Of a DNA stretch of 64,000 bases, positions 57,901-64,000 are shown piece by piece (position 1 is the stretch's first letter; every line of letters starts with the position of its first letter). This DNA is from Morinoia aosen. Lineage: Eukaryota > Arthropoda > Malacostraca > Amphipoda > Talitridae. The notes under the pieces were generated by a model, which was given only the letters and a program-made list of their open reading frames with translations, did not search any database and was not told where the DNA came from. The translations under genes and the position numbers were made by a program. Location of the stretch: the NCBI GenBank assembly GCA_030386875.1, contig CM059566.1, positions 41,576,068 to 41,640,067 on the forward strand, in the 5' to 3' direction.

Positions 57901-59010
57901 ATATTGAATTTAATGTTGTCAACGAATTTCATAATTTCGTAGGTATAGATAGGTAATATAGTCGATTTTAAGACGTTTTACAGGAATGACAATGTGCCCG
58001 GAAATGCTTATTTTTGGAGATATTTAACTTTGAAGTTATAGGAACGTCGTTTATAAAATTGAACAAACGGAGAGGTAAATAAGCAGAAATCCTGTTCTGA
58101 CGTAACGATAGGTAAGGTTAGGTTTGGTAAAGTTAATTTAGTTAAGTATCCTAACCTAAGTAAGCCTAAAATATCTTCATTTAATTCAACCATACCGAGG
58201 CCGATGACTCCCGCCAAAAAACTTGGCGTGGTCCGCGTCCGCAAAACGCCGGAAGAGCCATATCGAAACTGCCGTTAATGCTATTCTTACCTGGCGTTAT
58301 TTATCCTATATCTCCAAAACTAAGCATTTCCGGGCACATTGTCATTCATGTAAAACGTCATAAAATCGACTATATTACCTATCTATACCTACGAAATTAT
58401 TAAATTCGTTGACAACATTAAATTCAATATTGACCGATGTTATTACTATGATTCAAGCAATAAAAATTCAAAAATCAATGAGTAGCTGTTTATCCGCCCG
58501 CATTCGTCATCAAAGACGAAACTAAACCTACCACTATAATTCGTAAAATACTCATTTACGGCGGAAAGTGCATAGAAGACAACTTGTTTATTTTGATTAA
58601 ATTAGTTATGTTTAGGCACCAAAAAGTCAGAAATAAATTATTGTCTTTTCCTTCAGATTTATCCTTGTTTATTTAGATCCAACTATGTTTAGCAAAAACT
58701 GGAAAATCGATTACCATCAAATGCTAGGTTACACAATTACCTTAAAAAGTTTTAGGCCTAGGCCTACTTACATCATAAATTTTCACTAGTTAATACATAC
58801 ATTTACAGAATACAATAAAGTTAAGAATCTACAAATAAACCAGTGTGTCGGGTATAAAAACTAGAACTGAACTTAATTTTATGAAGAAGGAATGCAGAAA
58901 ATAACAAATACTCACATTTGTGTAGAAAATCTTCTTGGAACTTGTGATCGGAATGTTTTGCTCACCCGAGCAACCGAAGAAAGCAGCCCGTATCTAAACT
59001 GCTGTGCCAT
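33950..59010 (-). CDS. ACADL: Long-chain specific acyl-CoA dehydrogenase, mitochondrial
   Basis: This flavoenzyme catalyses the first, alpha-beta dehydrogenation step of mitochondrial beta-oxidation and passes electrons to ETF. Nine minus-strand coding exons: 59010-58916, 41998-41852, 40267-40130, 39917-39753, 39290-39059, 38863-38762, 35851-35738, 35365-35238 and 34124-33950. All junctions are GT-AG and in phase, giving 431 residues (human 430). Residues 1-31 are Arg/Ser-rich with R-R-F-S-T, a mitochondrial targeting peptide. The first family signature A-M-S-E-P-G-A-G-S-D spans exons 4-5. T-A-E-L-F-F-E-D-V-R-L-P is exon 6. The catalytic base is expected to be Glu294, the first residue of exon 7, in L-P-Q-E-R-L-L-I-A; an ERL-type Glu here distinguishes LCAD/IVD from other ACADs. 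R-K-A-F-G-K-T follows. The second signature Q-L-H-G-G-W-G-Y is in exon 9, which ends E-L-I-A-R-S-I-V-A. No frame breaks. Intron 1 is about 17 kb of nested mobile elements. Confidence 0.95.
34655..34730 (-). repeat. R1 fragment, copy 10 (ACADL intron 8, sense to the gene)
   Basis: Short piece matching the complement of the R1 3' half (GAGAGAGGAAGGTACCATTTG). Low-confidence remnant. Confidence 0.4.
34857..35262 (-). repeat. Minisatellite built from the ACADL exon 8 splice donor, about 12 units
   Basis: Units of 32-34 bp (plus strand ACCAAACCCTTACCAGTATT+TGACCGTGGAGGAG) run from intron 8 up to and into the exon 8 end at 35238. On the coding strand each unit reads GTCAAATACTG|GTAAGG or a close variant: the real exon end plus donor, repeated about 11 more times. 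If any downstream donor were used, the reading would be TGG TAA, an immediate stop after residue 374. Confidence 0.9.
36309..36458. mobile_element. Mariner-type MITE, 150 bp
   Basis: Inverted ends GGCCAGAAGTAACTGACC and GGTCAGTTACTTCTGGCC with TA on both sides (36307-36308, 36459-36460). It lies in ACADL intron 7 region 35852-38761 (between exons 7 and 6). Non-coding. Confidence 0.75.
37150..37441 (-). repeat. R1, copy 9 (sense to ACADL)
   Basis: Complement of R1 with GACAACAGCAAACCAAAAATG, GGAGGCCTACCAAACTTTCA and GTGCTAATTCC landmarks, between ACADL exons 6 and 7. Confidence 0.55.
37503..38682. mobile_element. 1.18-kb TTAA-flanked element, family T3, copy a
   Basis: TTAAGGGCATGGTTCGGG at the left and CCTAACCGTCCCCTTAA at the right form inverted ends with TTAA duplications. 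It matches, in inverted orientation and nearly end to end, the element at 52384-53559. No transposase is visible, so it is a large non-autonomous piggyBac-like element. It ends 79 bases from the ACADL exon 6 donor. Confidence 0.8.
40361..41333. repeat. 20-bp minisatellite, 45 in-register units, ACADL intron 2
   Basis: Unit CAATTGCACCCTACACTCAA is repeated 45 times from 40361 to 41260 with not one length change. Substitutions cluster in the last third (CTCCAC, then GCATCC). About four decayed units follow to 41333. The plus strand has no stop in any frame, so three overlapping frames of over 300 codons arise with the same 20-residue period. These are artefacts of the repeat, not genes. Confidence 0.95.
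41340..41851. other. Rest of ACADL intron 2
   Basis: AT-rich, with a short direct and inverted cluster of TTACTTAAATTTAAG and TCAAGTACTTGACAAATTAAG near 41630-41715. Nothing else is seen. Confidence 0.35.
44729..45527 (-). mobile_element. Tigger/pogo-like DNA transposon remnant inside the LINE
   Basis: Inverted ends CAGTGGTAACTCAGTACTCG and the complement of CGAGTACCGAGGTACCACTG are flanked by TA (44727-44728, 45528-45529). The minus strand encodes pieces of a Tigger transposase: a helix-turn-helix part with G-W-F-E-K near 45120 and, in another frame, F-N-C-D-K-T-G-L-F-W-E-K near 44960, the region of the first catalytic Asp. At 799 bp it is internally deleted and cannot be autonomous. Confidence 0.85.
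46105..46215 (+). repeat. 31-bp tandem repeat in the LINE 3' region
   Basis: About four units of GGGCTGGAATnAGCCAGTCATG + TAGAGT. It lies just after the last LINE codons, so it belongs to the element 3' UTR. Confidence 0.7.
46441..47015. other. ACADL intron 1, unassigned AT-rich sequence
   Basis: No coding or repeat signature was seen between the LINE tail and the foldback element. Confidence 0.35.
47271..47915. mobile_element. TTAA-type element T4 fragment inside the foldback left arm
   Basis: It begins TTAAGGAGGTCGTCCCACTT as in T4 (51818-55090) and ends near a TTAA at 47912. Inside, 47455-47530 and 47645-47740 are inverted copies of each other (TTTTGATGCTAGAACAAAACC type). The right arm of the host element lacks it, so it is a later insertion. 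Confidence 0.6.
48789..49954. repeat. Central palindrome of the foldback, 560-bp arms, 24-bp loop
   Basis: Arms 48789-49348 and 49373-49954 are inverted copies with scattered mismatches and small gaps. The core TGTACAACTGTAAGAATAAA is mirrored by TTTATTCTTAACAGTTGTAC. The loop is about 49349-49372. A transcript across it would fold into a long double-stranded hairpin. Confidence 0.8.
51330..51420. repeat. 24-bp tandem repeat at the right end of the foldback
   Basis: Four units of AAAAAATGGGTATCGGTATC+GGAC. The left end has only single GGTATCGG motifs, so the array expanded after the arms formed. Confidence 0.7.
51818..55090. mobile_element. TTAA-flanked element T4 with nested T3
   Basis: TTAAGGAGATCATCCC at the left and GGGACGATCTCCTTAA at the right are inverted ends with TTAA duplications. 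It holds inverted blocks with CTAGAACAAAACCAAAGACAG (54090-54140 and 54845-54905) and the complete T3 element at 52384-53559. No transposase was seen. Confidence 0.65.
52384..53559. mobile_element. 1.18-kb TTAA-flanked element T3, copy b
   Basis: TTAAGGGGACGGTTCGGGG at the left, CCCGAACCGTGCCCTTAA at the right, TTAA on both sides. It is a nearly full-length inverted counterpart of 37503-38682, nested in T4. It carries a G/C-run segment (GGGGGGGAAGAGGGAGG) also present as a longer C run in copy a. Confidence 0.8.
55865..56390. mobile_element. 526-bp foldback palindrome, copy 1
   Basis: ACCGGCAGGCCGCAGCCGAG at the left and its near-exact complement at the right; the arms pair almost to the centre (near 56128). 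It is nested in the pogo-like element beside the psq fragment. Confidence 0.8.
56565..57089. mobile_element. 525-bp foldback palindrome, copy 2
   Basis: ACCGACAGGCCGCAGCCAAG at the left, CTCGGCTGCAGCCTGCCGGT at the right. Same family and length as copy 1, on the other side of the psq fragment. Confidence 0.8.
57896..58435. mobile_element. hAT-type MITE with exact 8-bp target duplication
   Basis: Inverted arms of about 135 bp start GGTCAATATTGAATTTAATG and end with its complement. GATGTTAT occurs at 57888-57895 and again at 58436-58443. No coding capacity. Confidence 0.85.
58916..59010 (-). CDS. ACADL: ACADL exon 1 (mitochondrial presequence)
   Basis: Encodes M-A-Q-Q-F-R-Y-G-L-L-S-S-V-A-R and on to R-R-F-S-T-Q, then donor AAT|GTGAGT. 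Phase 2 matches exon 2 at 41998. The assignment rests on phase, the Arg/Ser-rich presequence character and position; 17 kb separates it from exon 2, so it is slightly less certain than the other exons. Confidence 0.8.
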
Positions 59011-60212
59011 TTTAGCTTAATTCAATAAATCGGTTGATGAATTAAATTATCAGTTTTGACTATGAGAACTTTCACCAACGGGAAAGCTACCAGTTTAAAG
59101 AGCTCAGTCACCGGCTGCCTGACGACGCGTAGTGTAGCGCAACTACTCTCACTGATGCGCCAGAGCTATTAGTGGTTGACATTCCGCTTTTCATTCATTT
59201 GCAGCTGACAGGCATCTTATCACTGAAATCTTCGGCCTAAAATATTTTACCCTAAAATTTTATGTAACATACAACTTAGATGTTAATACAGTTCACAGGC
59301 AATTCACAGCATAGCCTTGTGATGTAGAAATGATTTTTTCAACTTTTTATTCTCAGACTGAAGCCATAATTTTTCTCAAGGCAAATAGGCTGTAATAAAA
59401 AATTGTCTACTATCATCTGTTCTAGAGATGAAAAAGTATAAAAAAAACTATTGGAAATAAGAATTGCATGTAGTTGAAAAAATTCCTGGAAGCAAATGAT
59501 ATTTTTAAAAAATATTCAAAATGAAGCATTCTACTGATCATTTCATTATTACCATCGAGTTGTACATACAAATTTTCAGACTTTACCCACTGGGAAGGAG
59601 TGAGTGAGTGAGTGAAGTTCAGCTTATGGAGCAATAGAGTCCTTTTAACATTAGCTGCGCATTTTATCTGCATACTACTTTCACTCAAGTTGCTACAGAG
59701 ACTATGGAAAAATCCCGCGAGGATCAGGCAGGAATTAAAACACAGTATTCATTATTTATTATGTAACGCAGTACCTCTTTCGCTACTAAGAAGACTGAAA
59801 TGAACTTTCCTAGGTTTCTATTAAATGAACAAGTTATAAATAAGTTTAAATATAAAAGTAAAAAATAATAAATATATACGCTTCTATTTGATAAATAAGT
59901 TATTTTCCATCTAATTTTTTACACATACTCATACATACTCATAATGTGAAATGAAACATTCATGTTTAAAAATATTTTCTAATATTTCAGTTTTTCAAAG
60001 TTCCTTAGTCTATATGCCACAATAGGTAATACTCATGTCATAACAACGACATAGGCTGAAAAAATTCAGAGAAACCTGTATATACACTTTCTTTGTTACT
60101 TTGTATTCGATGAAGCCGTAAATACTGGAGACAATCGCATGACACAAAGATCTAAATAATGAAAGCTTAGGTTGACAGTTCCATCAACCTTGACACATTA
60201 GCTTCACGAGTC
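59011..60212. other. ACADL upstream region
   Basis: Must contain the ACADL promoter and 5' UTR on the minus strand. A small GC-richer patch (59095-59170, with GACGACGCG and GATGCGCC) is the best promoter candidate; no TATA box is evident. No gene is recognised. Confidence 0.4.
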
Positions 60213-61083
60213 TGTTAGGATTTTGATGGGTATGCTAGTATCAGCTTCCAAACCCTAAGCAGTCACTCGACAGTATTTGTAAACCATGAGAGAAGGGTAA
60301 TAAGGCGAGGGCACTCAGCTCGGTCTTTTTATTCGGAGGAAGCGCCCGGCGGACTGGCGGGATCTTGACTGGAAGATCTTCTCTAGGTGGGCACTCCGTG
60401 CCAGCGAGGTCCGTCAAGCGATGGTGTCGGCAGGATGTAATGAGTTGTGTTTTGGGAAATTATATAAGCCCAATTTAGACTAACTCGTAGCATAAGCCTT
60501 TGAAAAGAGAACCCGTGACGTTGGTGGTGTCACTTATGGTATCAGCTTTATTAATCCCAAGCTGGACGAGCAAGTTATCGTAGTAGAAGCAGGTAGTTTA
60601 GCTAGCCTGTGAGTGTAATCTTAGGCTTACTAGGTTCCAAAAATAACCCATATGAATTTCAAGGGAATAAATTGTAAATGAGATCTCTCAGGCCCAAACT
60701 CAGGTAAGATTCAGTTAAGGCAAAACAAGGCCAAAACAAGACAAGTCAAAAACAAGAAGACCCAGGGAAACTGAGTGTGTGGTGGCGTTTGGTGATGTCG
60801 TTGAGGTTCTGCAAAAAGTCGAAACGCTGGATGAGCAGTCCCAGGAGACATTAAGGAAAAATTCCACCACTGACAGTCCCCAACATCGTAAATGATAAAC
60901 TCCCACAAAGTAGACTTGTTAGGCTTTTGGATGGGGGGTGCTAGTATCAGCTTCCAAAAACTCTAAACAGTCACTCGACAGTATTTGTAAACCATGAGAG
61001 AAGGGTAATAAGGCGAGGGTACTCAGCTCGGTCTTTTATTAGGAGGAAACGCCCGGCGGACTGGCGGGATCTTGACTGGAAGA
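60213..61083 (+). mobile_element. Small LTR-type element (copia-like or TRIM-like) with 165-bp direct repeats
   Basis: 60213-60376 and 60917-61083 are direct repeats beginning TGTTAGG and sharing GCTAGTATCAGCTTCCAAA and TAAACCATGAGAGAAGGGTA. Between them, TTATGGTATCAGCTTTATTA near 60535 resembles a Met-initiator tRNA primer site of copia-type elements. Internal length is only 540 bp with no gene. The right repeat may be truncated. Confidence 0.55.
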
Positions 61084-62239
61084 ATCTGTAGCGAACCTTC
61101 GGCACGCAACTCAGTATAAATTTCGGAAATTCTCAAAATGATCATTAAAAAATTCAGTAAAAGAAATTCAACCATCGGAATAAAATTTCATTACGGAATT
61201 AATTAACTTCTATCCTCAATTCTATTAAAATTGTGCACTGAAAAATTCATTCTCTAAAAAATCACTTTTGCGTTGTAACGAAACCCTCCATGACGCTGTG
61301 TCGGCAACATTTTCACTCGCACTAGCGCCACTCGTACCAAGTCATTGAAAGTGTGTGCACCGCGTGTTTTCTCTGGTGAGAATTAAAGTATTGTGTGTGA
61401 CTTTGCTGTTCTACGGGTAACTATATTTATGTATGATATGTAAACTATCAATAATATTATCGTGTATGTAGCATACCGCTACATAAGCGTAAAAATTAGA
61501 AATTTGCTATTCATACTTAAATAAATTAATTAGTAGCATTAAAAATATTACTCTAATTTATTATTAATTATTTTCTACTTCTAATTCACCATCATTGAAG
61601 TTTTTGTGTAAATGCACGAAACAATAAAAATAACACTTGACATTTTTCGAGAGAGAAGCCCTCTGGTGGCAACACTGCGCACTTGCGCGTCTCTTCTTTC
61701 AAAGCCATTCTGACTTATGGCGCCCGACTAGCAGTGTTACAAGCAAATTCTCGACCTCTACATCAGCGCCATACACACAACCTCACAGTCAAATCTCCCT
61801 GGGTTTATTCGTATGGGGCTTCTTGAGTGCCAATGCTGATTGCTAAAGATATTCTCACATAACCTGTGACTAAACTTGCCTTCTACTAAAACTAGCACGT
61901 CACTTAACCAGCTCTTGCTAATGTGCGAATGTGCTAAGGCACCGACTTGCGCCTGCTCACATGAGCTGGATTTAAATTTCACGCACACCTCCCCTTATTT
62001 TGGGGACATTAGTTATTCCTGAACTACGTCATTGACCCTCGCTCAATCATCTCAAATCGCCAAAGTAACTTCCCAAATCAAACTCACTCACCGAGCCTAC
62101 TCCATCGCGTGCCGGCCTTCGTCAACGCCCGCCTGGTCCTCCGGCACGGATTGCCCACCTAGACAAGCTCTCCGAGATCAAGAACCAAGACTGTTCCTGG
62201 TTTCCATCTTCAAATAAAAACCCACCTAAAAACGAGCTG

Positions 62240-62440
62240 AGTTCCAAACCGCTTTTCATTAACCCTCTCGTAATCTTCCCCGAACAATTTCGAGATATCG
62301 ATCGAGTTTTTGTATTTGTCGTTCAAACCAAAATTTACATTCAAACCACCAAACGGCTTAACAAAACCCGACACTGGTGCATTGGCCGATTCGTAAAAAT
62401 AAAAACTAAACTCGAAGTTTGGGAGATTTTGAGAGGATAA
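62240..62440 (+). promoter_or_regulatory. LTR end and primer-binding region of the gypsy-type element
   Basis: ACCCGACA ends at 62373 and is followed by CTGGTGCATTGGCCGATTCG, the layout of an LTR terminus next to a tRNA primer site and leader. AATAAA at about 62213 fits an LTR poly(A) signal. The LTR 5' border is not clear. Confidence 0.45.
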
Positions 62441-62954
62441 TGTTGGCGTATCATTGTAGTGATAAATTTTCCCATGTCGTAGTGATTTGAGAGATTTCCT
62501 GTGGAGCTTGTCCGTGCTAATTATTCTTTGAGCAGCTCTAACAAAAATTTTTTTTCAGCACCATTTCCTGTCCTTGTTGTTTGTTTTATGTGCCTCAGTA
62601 GGTAGGGAAAATATTTTTTCCTATTCCCGTGCTGTGCATTTATTCCTGTCTCCCGCAAAAAAATTCGCGTTTCCATTCTCCATTTTCTTTCCGTTGTCTT
62701 CAACGTTATTGATTGATTGAGTAGGTAGAAAAATAATTTTTTCTCTCACTTGCTTAATTTTGTGCCTACGCAAATTGCCGCATACCGCATAATAATTTTT
62801 TTCTCCTCGTTTCCAATTTCATATTTCCTATCTTCTGTTTCACTTAATTTGAATGATTGAGTAGGTAAAAGAATTAACGCAAACCCTTGCTACCTCATCC
62901 CAAGTCTTAGGCACTGATATCATTAATTGCGCATCCCCAAAAGAGATTGCTAGC

Positions 62955-63881
62955 ATGCCTGACTCAGATAATGAAGATCGAGCCCACTCAAATCCCATTA
63001 GGCTCCCTCCTTTCATTCCAGGGGACGCCCACACTTGGTTTAACCAAGTGGAGGCGGTATTCAGGTATAATAAAATACGTAGTGAGATAGACAAATTTTA
63101 CGCTCTCGTGAGCGCCGCGCCCACAAAACTCCTTAATGACTCCAATGAGCTTTTAGAAAACCCTCCAGACCGCGATCCTTACGGAATCTTGAAAAGAAAA
63201 ATTTTGGCAAGGCTTCAGACGTCCGATGCGGACAAGTTTCGCAGTTTGGTAGACGCCTCAGCTATTCCTTCTGTCTCTAGTTCTTTCCCTCCCACTTCGC
63301 TAGTTAAAGAGCTGCGGAAAATCGCTACAGGTGTGGCCGTAGCTGAGGGATTTTTGAAGGAAGTTTTCATGACGAAGCTCGCACCTAATGTGCGTCCTTT
63401 CCTCTCACTAGCAGGGCCCGAGCAAACGTTGGAGAAATTAGCGGAAGCCGCAGAGACGGTGATCCGAAATATTAATTTGCCAAGAGAATCACAAGTTGCT
63501 TCCCTGAATGTAGCTGCTACAACTTTTAGCCCGTCAAATACGGCGCAAAATCAATCCTCAGCCACAATAGATAAGCTGCAGCAGGACATTGCTGAAATAA
63601 AGCAAGCTCTCCAAAATTTTCAAATAGGTCAGAGTGTGGCTCACATTCAGCAAAACCCAGGGAGATCCCAAAGCCACCAGAATGCCTACGACTATCCTTA
63701 TGACTATCCCTCCAACTATCACTATCCTCCTCCTCCCCCTCAACGCTTTGATAGAGGTAGATCTTATGATAGGTCAAATCAAGACCGCCGCTTCAGGTCG
63801 CGCTCTCGTGATGCTAGTAGCAATTTATGTTGGTACCACAGGAAATTTGGTGACCAAGCGCGCAAATGTGCCTCAAGGTAG
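62955..63881 (+). CDS. Gag of a Ty3/gypsy-type LTR retrotransposon
   Basis: A 308-residue protein starting at ATG 62955. The N-terminal capsid block L-P-P-F-I-P-G-D-A-H-T-W-F-N-Q-V-E-A-V-F is typical of arthropod gypsy-type Gag. A Gln-rich middle and a Tyr/Pro/Arg-rich segment (D-Y-P-Y-D-Y-P) follow. A zinc-knuckle-like end, C-W-Y-H-R-K-F-G-D-Q-A-R-K-C, precedes the TAG. This Cys-Tyr-His-Cys layout binds nucleic acid in related elements. The frame is uninterrupted, suggesting a young copy. Protease-like sequence follows in another frame. Confidence 0.85.
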   Translation: MPDSDNEDRAHSNPIRLPPFIPGDAHTWFNQVEAVFRYNKIRSEIDKFYALVSAAPTKLLNDSNELLENPPDRDPYGILKRKILARLQTSDADKFRSLVDASAIPSVSSSFPPTSLVKELRKIATGVAVAEGFLKEVFMTKLAPNVRPFLSLAGPEQTLEKLAEAAETVIRNINLPRESQVASLNVAATTFSPSNTAQNQSSATIDKLQQDIAEIKQALQNFQIGQSVAHIQQNPGRSQSHQNAYDYPYDYPSNYHYPPPPPQRFDRGRSYDRSNQDRRFRSRSRDASSNLCWYHRKFGDQARKCASR

Positions 63882-63883
63882 TG

Positions 63884-64000
63884 TCCTCGTTATACCGAAA
63901 TGACTTCGGGAAACGCCATCTGCGACGCATAGTAGCGAGTACTGCGTTGCCTCATTCCCAGACTACTCGCCTCCTCACTATTCTCGATCCCGTCACCAAA
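63884..64000 (+). CDS. Start of gypsy-type pol (protease), cut by window end
   Basis: In the -1 frame relative to gag, sequence reads T-T-R-L-L-T-I-L-D-P-V-T-K at the window end, the segment that normally precedes the aspartic protease D-T/S-G motif, which would lie just outside. The frame is open back past the gag stop, consistent with -1 frameshifting. Confidence 0.45.

Larger units (their letters stand above)
51600..58680. repeat. Cluster of repeat family B in both orientations (host of later insertions)
   Basis: The motif set AAATAAACAAGTTTTCTTCT, AGTTATAGCGGTAGGTTTAG and CAAATAAACAGCTACTCATCG occurs near 51600-51800, 54283-54480, 54600-54710, 55096-55400, 57485-57890 and 58440-58640, some copies inverted. 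The T4, pogo-like and hAT-like elements listed separately are inserted into this cluster. Confidence 0.65.

Noticed and set aside
60711-60908. Minus frames inside the small LTR element
   Set aside because: Short, hydrophobic by chance, no similarity to gag or pol.
61087-61483. Possible 397-bp solo LTR with TGTAGCG...CGCTACA ends
   Set aside because: The inverted ends are suggestive, but no target duplication or second copy is visible, so I could not support it as a feature.
61637-61846. 69-codon plus frame upstream of the gypsy leader
   Set aside because: No domain. It probably lies within non-coding LTR or flanking sequence.

Overview
This window is nuclear DNA from an animal, most likely an arthropod (insect or crustacean); the species cannot be named from sequence alone. 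It is AT-rich and its genes are split by GT-AG introns. It holds four host genes: the 3' part of a two-chromodomain protein (+), a complete VPS72/YL-1 gene (+, 8 coding exons), a complete MGST3 gene (+, 4 coding exons) and a complete ACADL gene (-, 9 coding exons). I joined exons by reading phase, splice sites and family similarity, not by transcript evidence.

Layout. 1-2370: end of the chromodomain gene. 3230-15306: VPS72, a chromatin-remodelling subunit that handles H2A.Z. Its raw sequence carries two frame-breaking indels, an A8 homopolymer in exon 5 and a 14-bp tandem duplication in exon 8. 15307-19381: VPS72 3' region, spacer and MGST3 upstream region. 19410-27740: MGST3 (membrane glutathione transferase/peroxidase), with a 51-unit 22-bp satellite in intron 2. 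27741-33949: convergent spacer with old repeats. 33950-59010: ACADL (mitochondrial long-chain acyl-CoA dehydrogenase) on the minus strand, with a 45-unit 20-bp minisatellite in intron 2 and a 17-kb intron 1 packed with nested transposons. 59011-64000: ACADL upstream region, a small direct-repeat (copia-like/TRIM-like) element, and the 5' leader and gag of a Ty3/gypsy-type LTR element cut by the window end.

The host genes are unrelated in function (chromatin, detoxification, fatty-acid oxidation) and do not form a system. The interest lies in the repeat biology. ACADL intron 1 contains a degenerate non-LTR retrotransposon split by a Tigger-like DNA transposon; a 4.4-kb hAT-like foldback element; TTAA-flanked (piggyBac-type) elements nested in each other; a pogo-like element carrying two near-perfect 0.53-kb palindromes around a psq-type helix-turn-helix fragment; and a hAT-type MITE. 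Two inverted copies of a 1.18-kb TTAA element flank ACADL exons 2-6, an arrangement expected to favour exon circularisation.

A second theme is local tandem duplication across gene boundaries: MGST3 exon 2 with its splice donor (3 copies), ACADL exon 8 with its donor (about 12 copies) and the VPS72 stop codon (5 copies). A 365-bp interspersed repeat is present in about 10 copies, and every copy inside a gene lies in the sense orientation.
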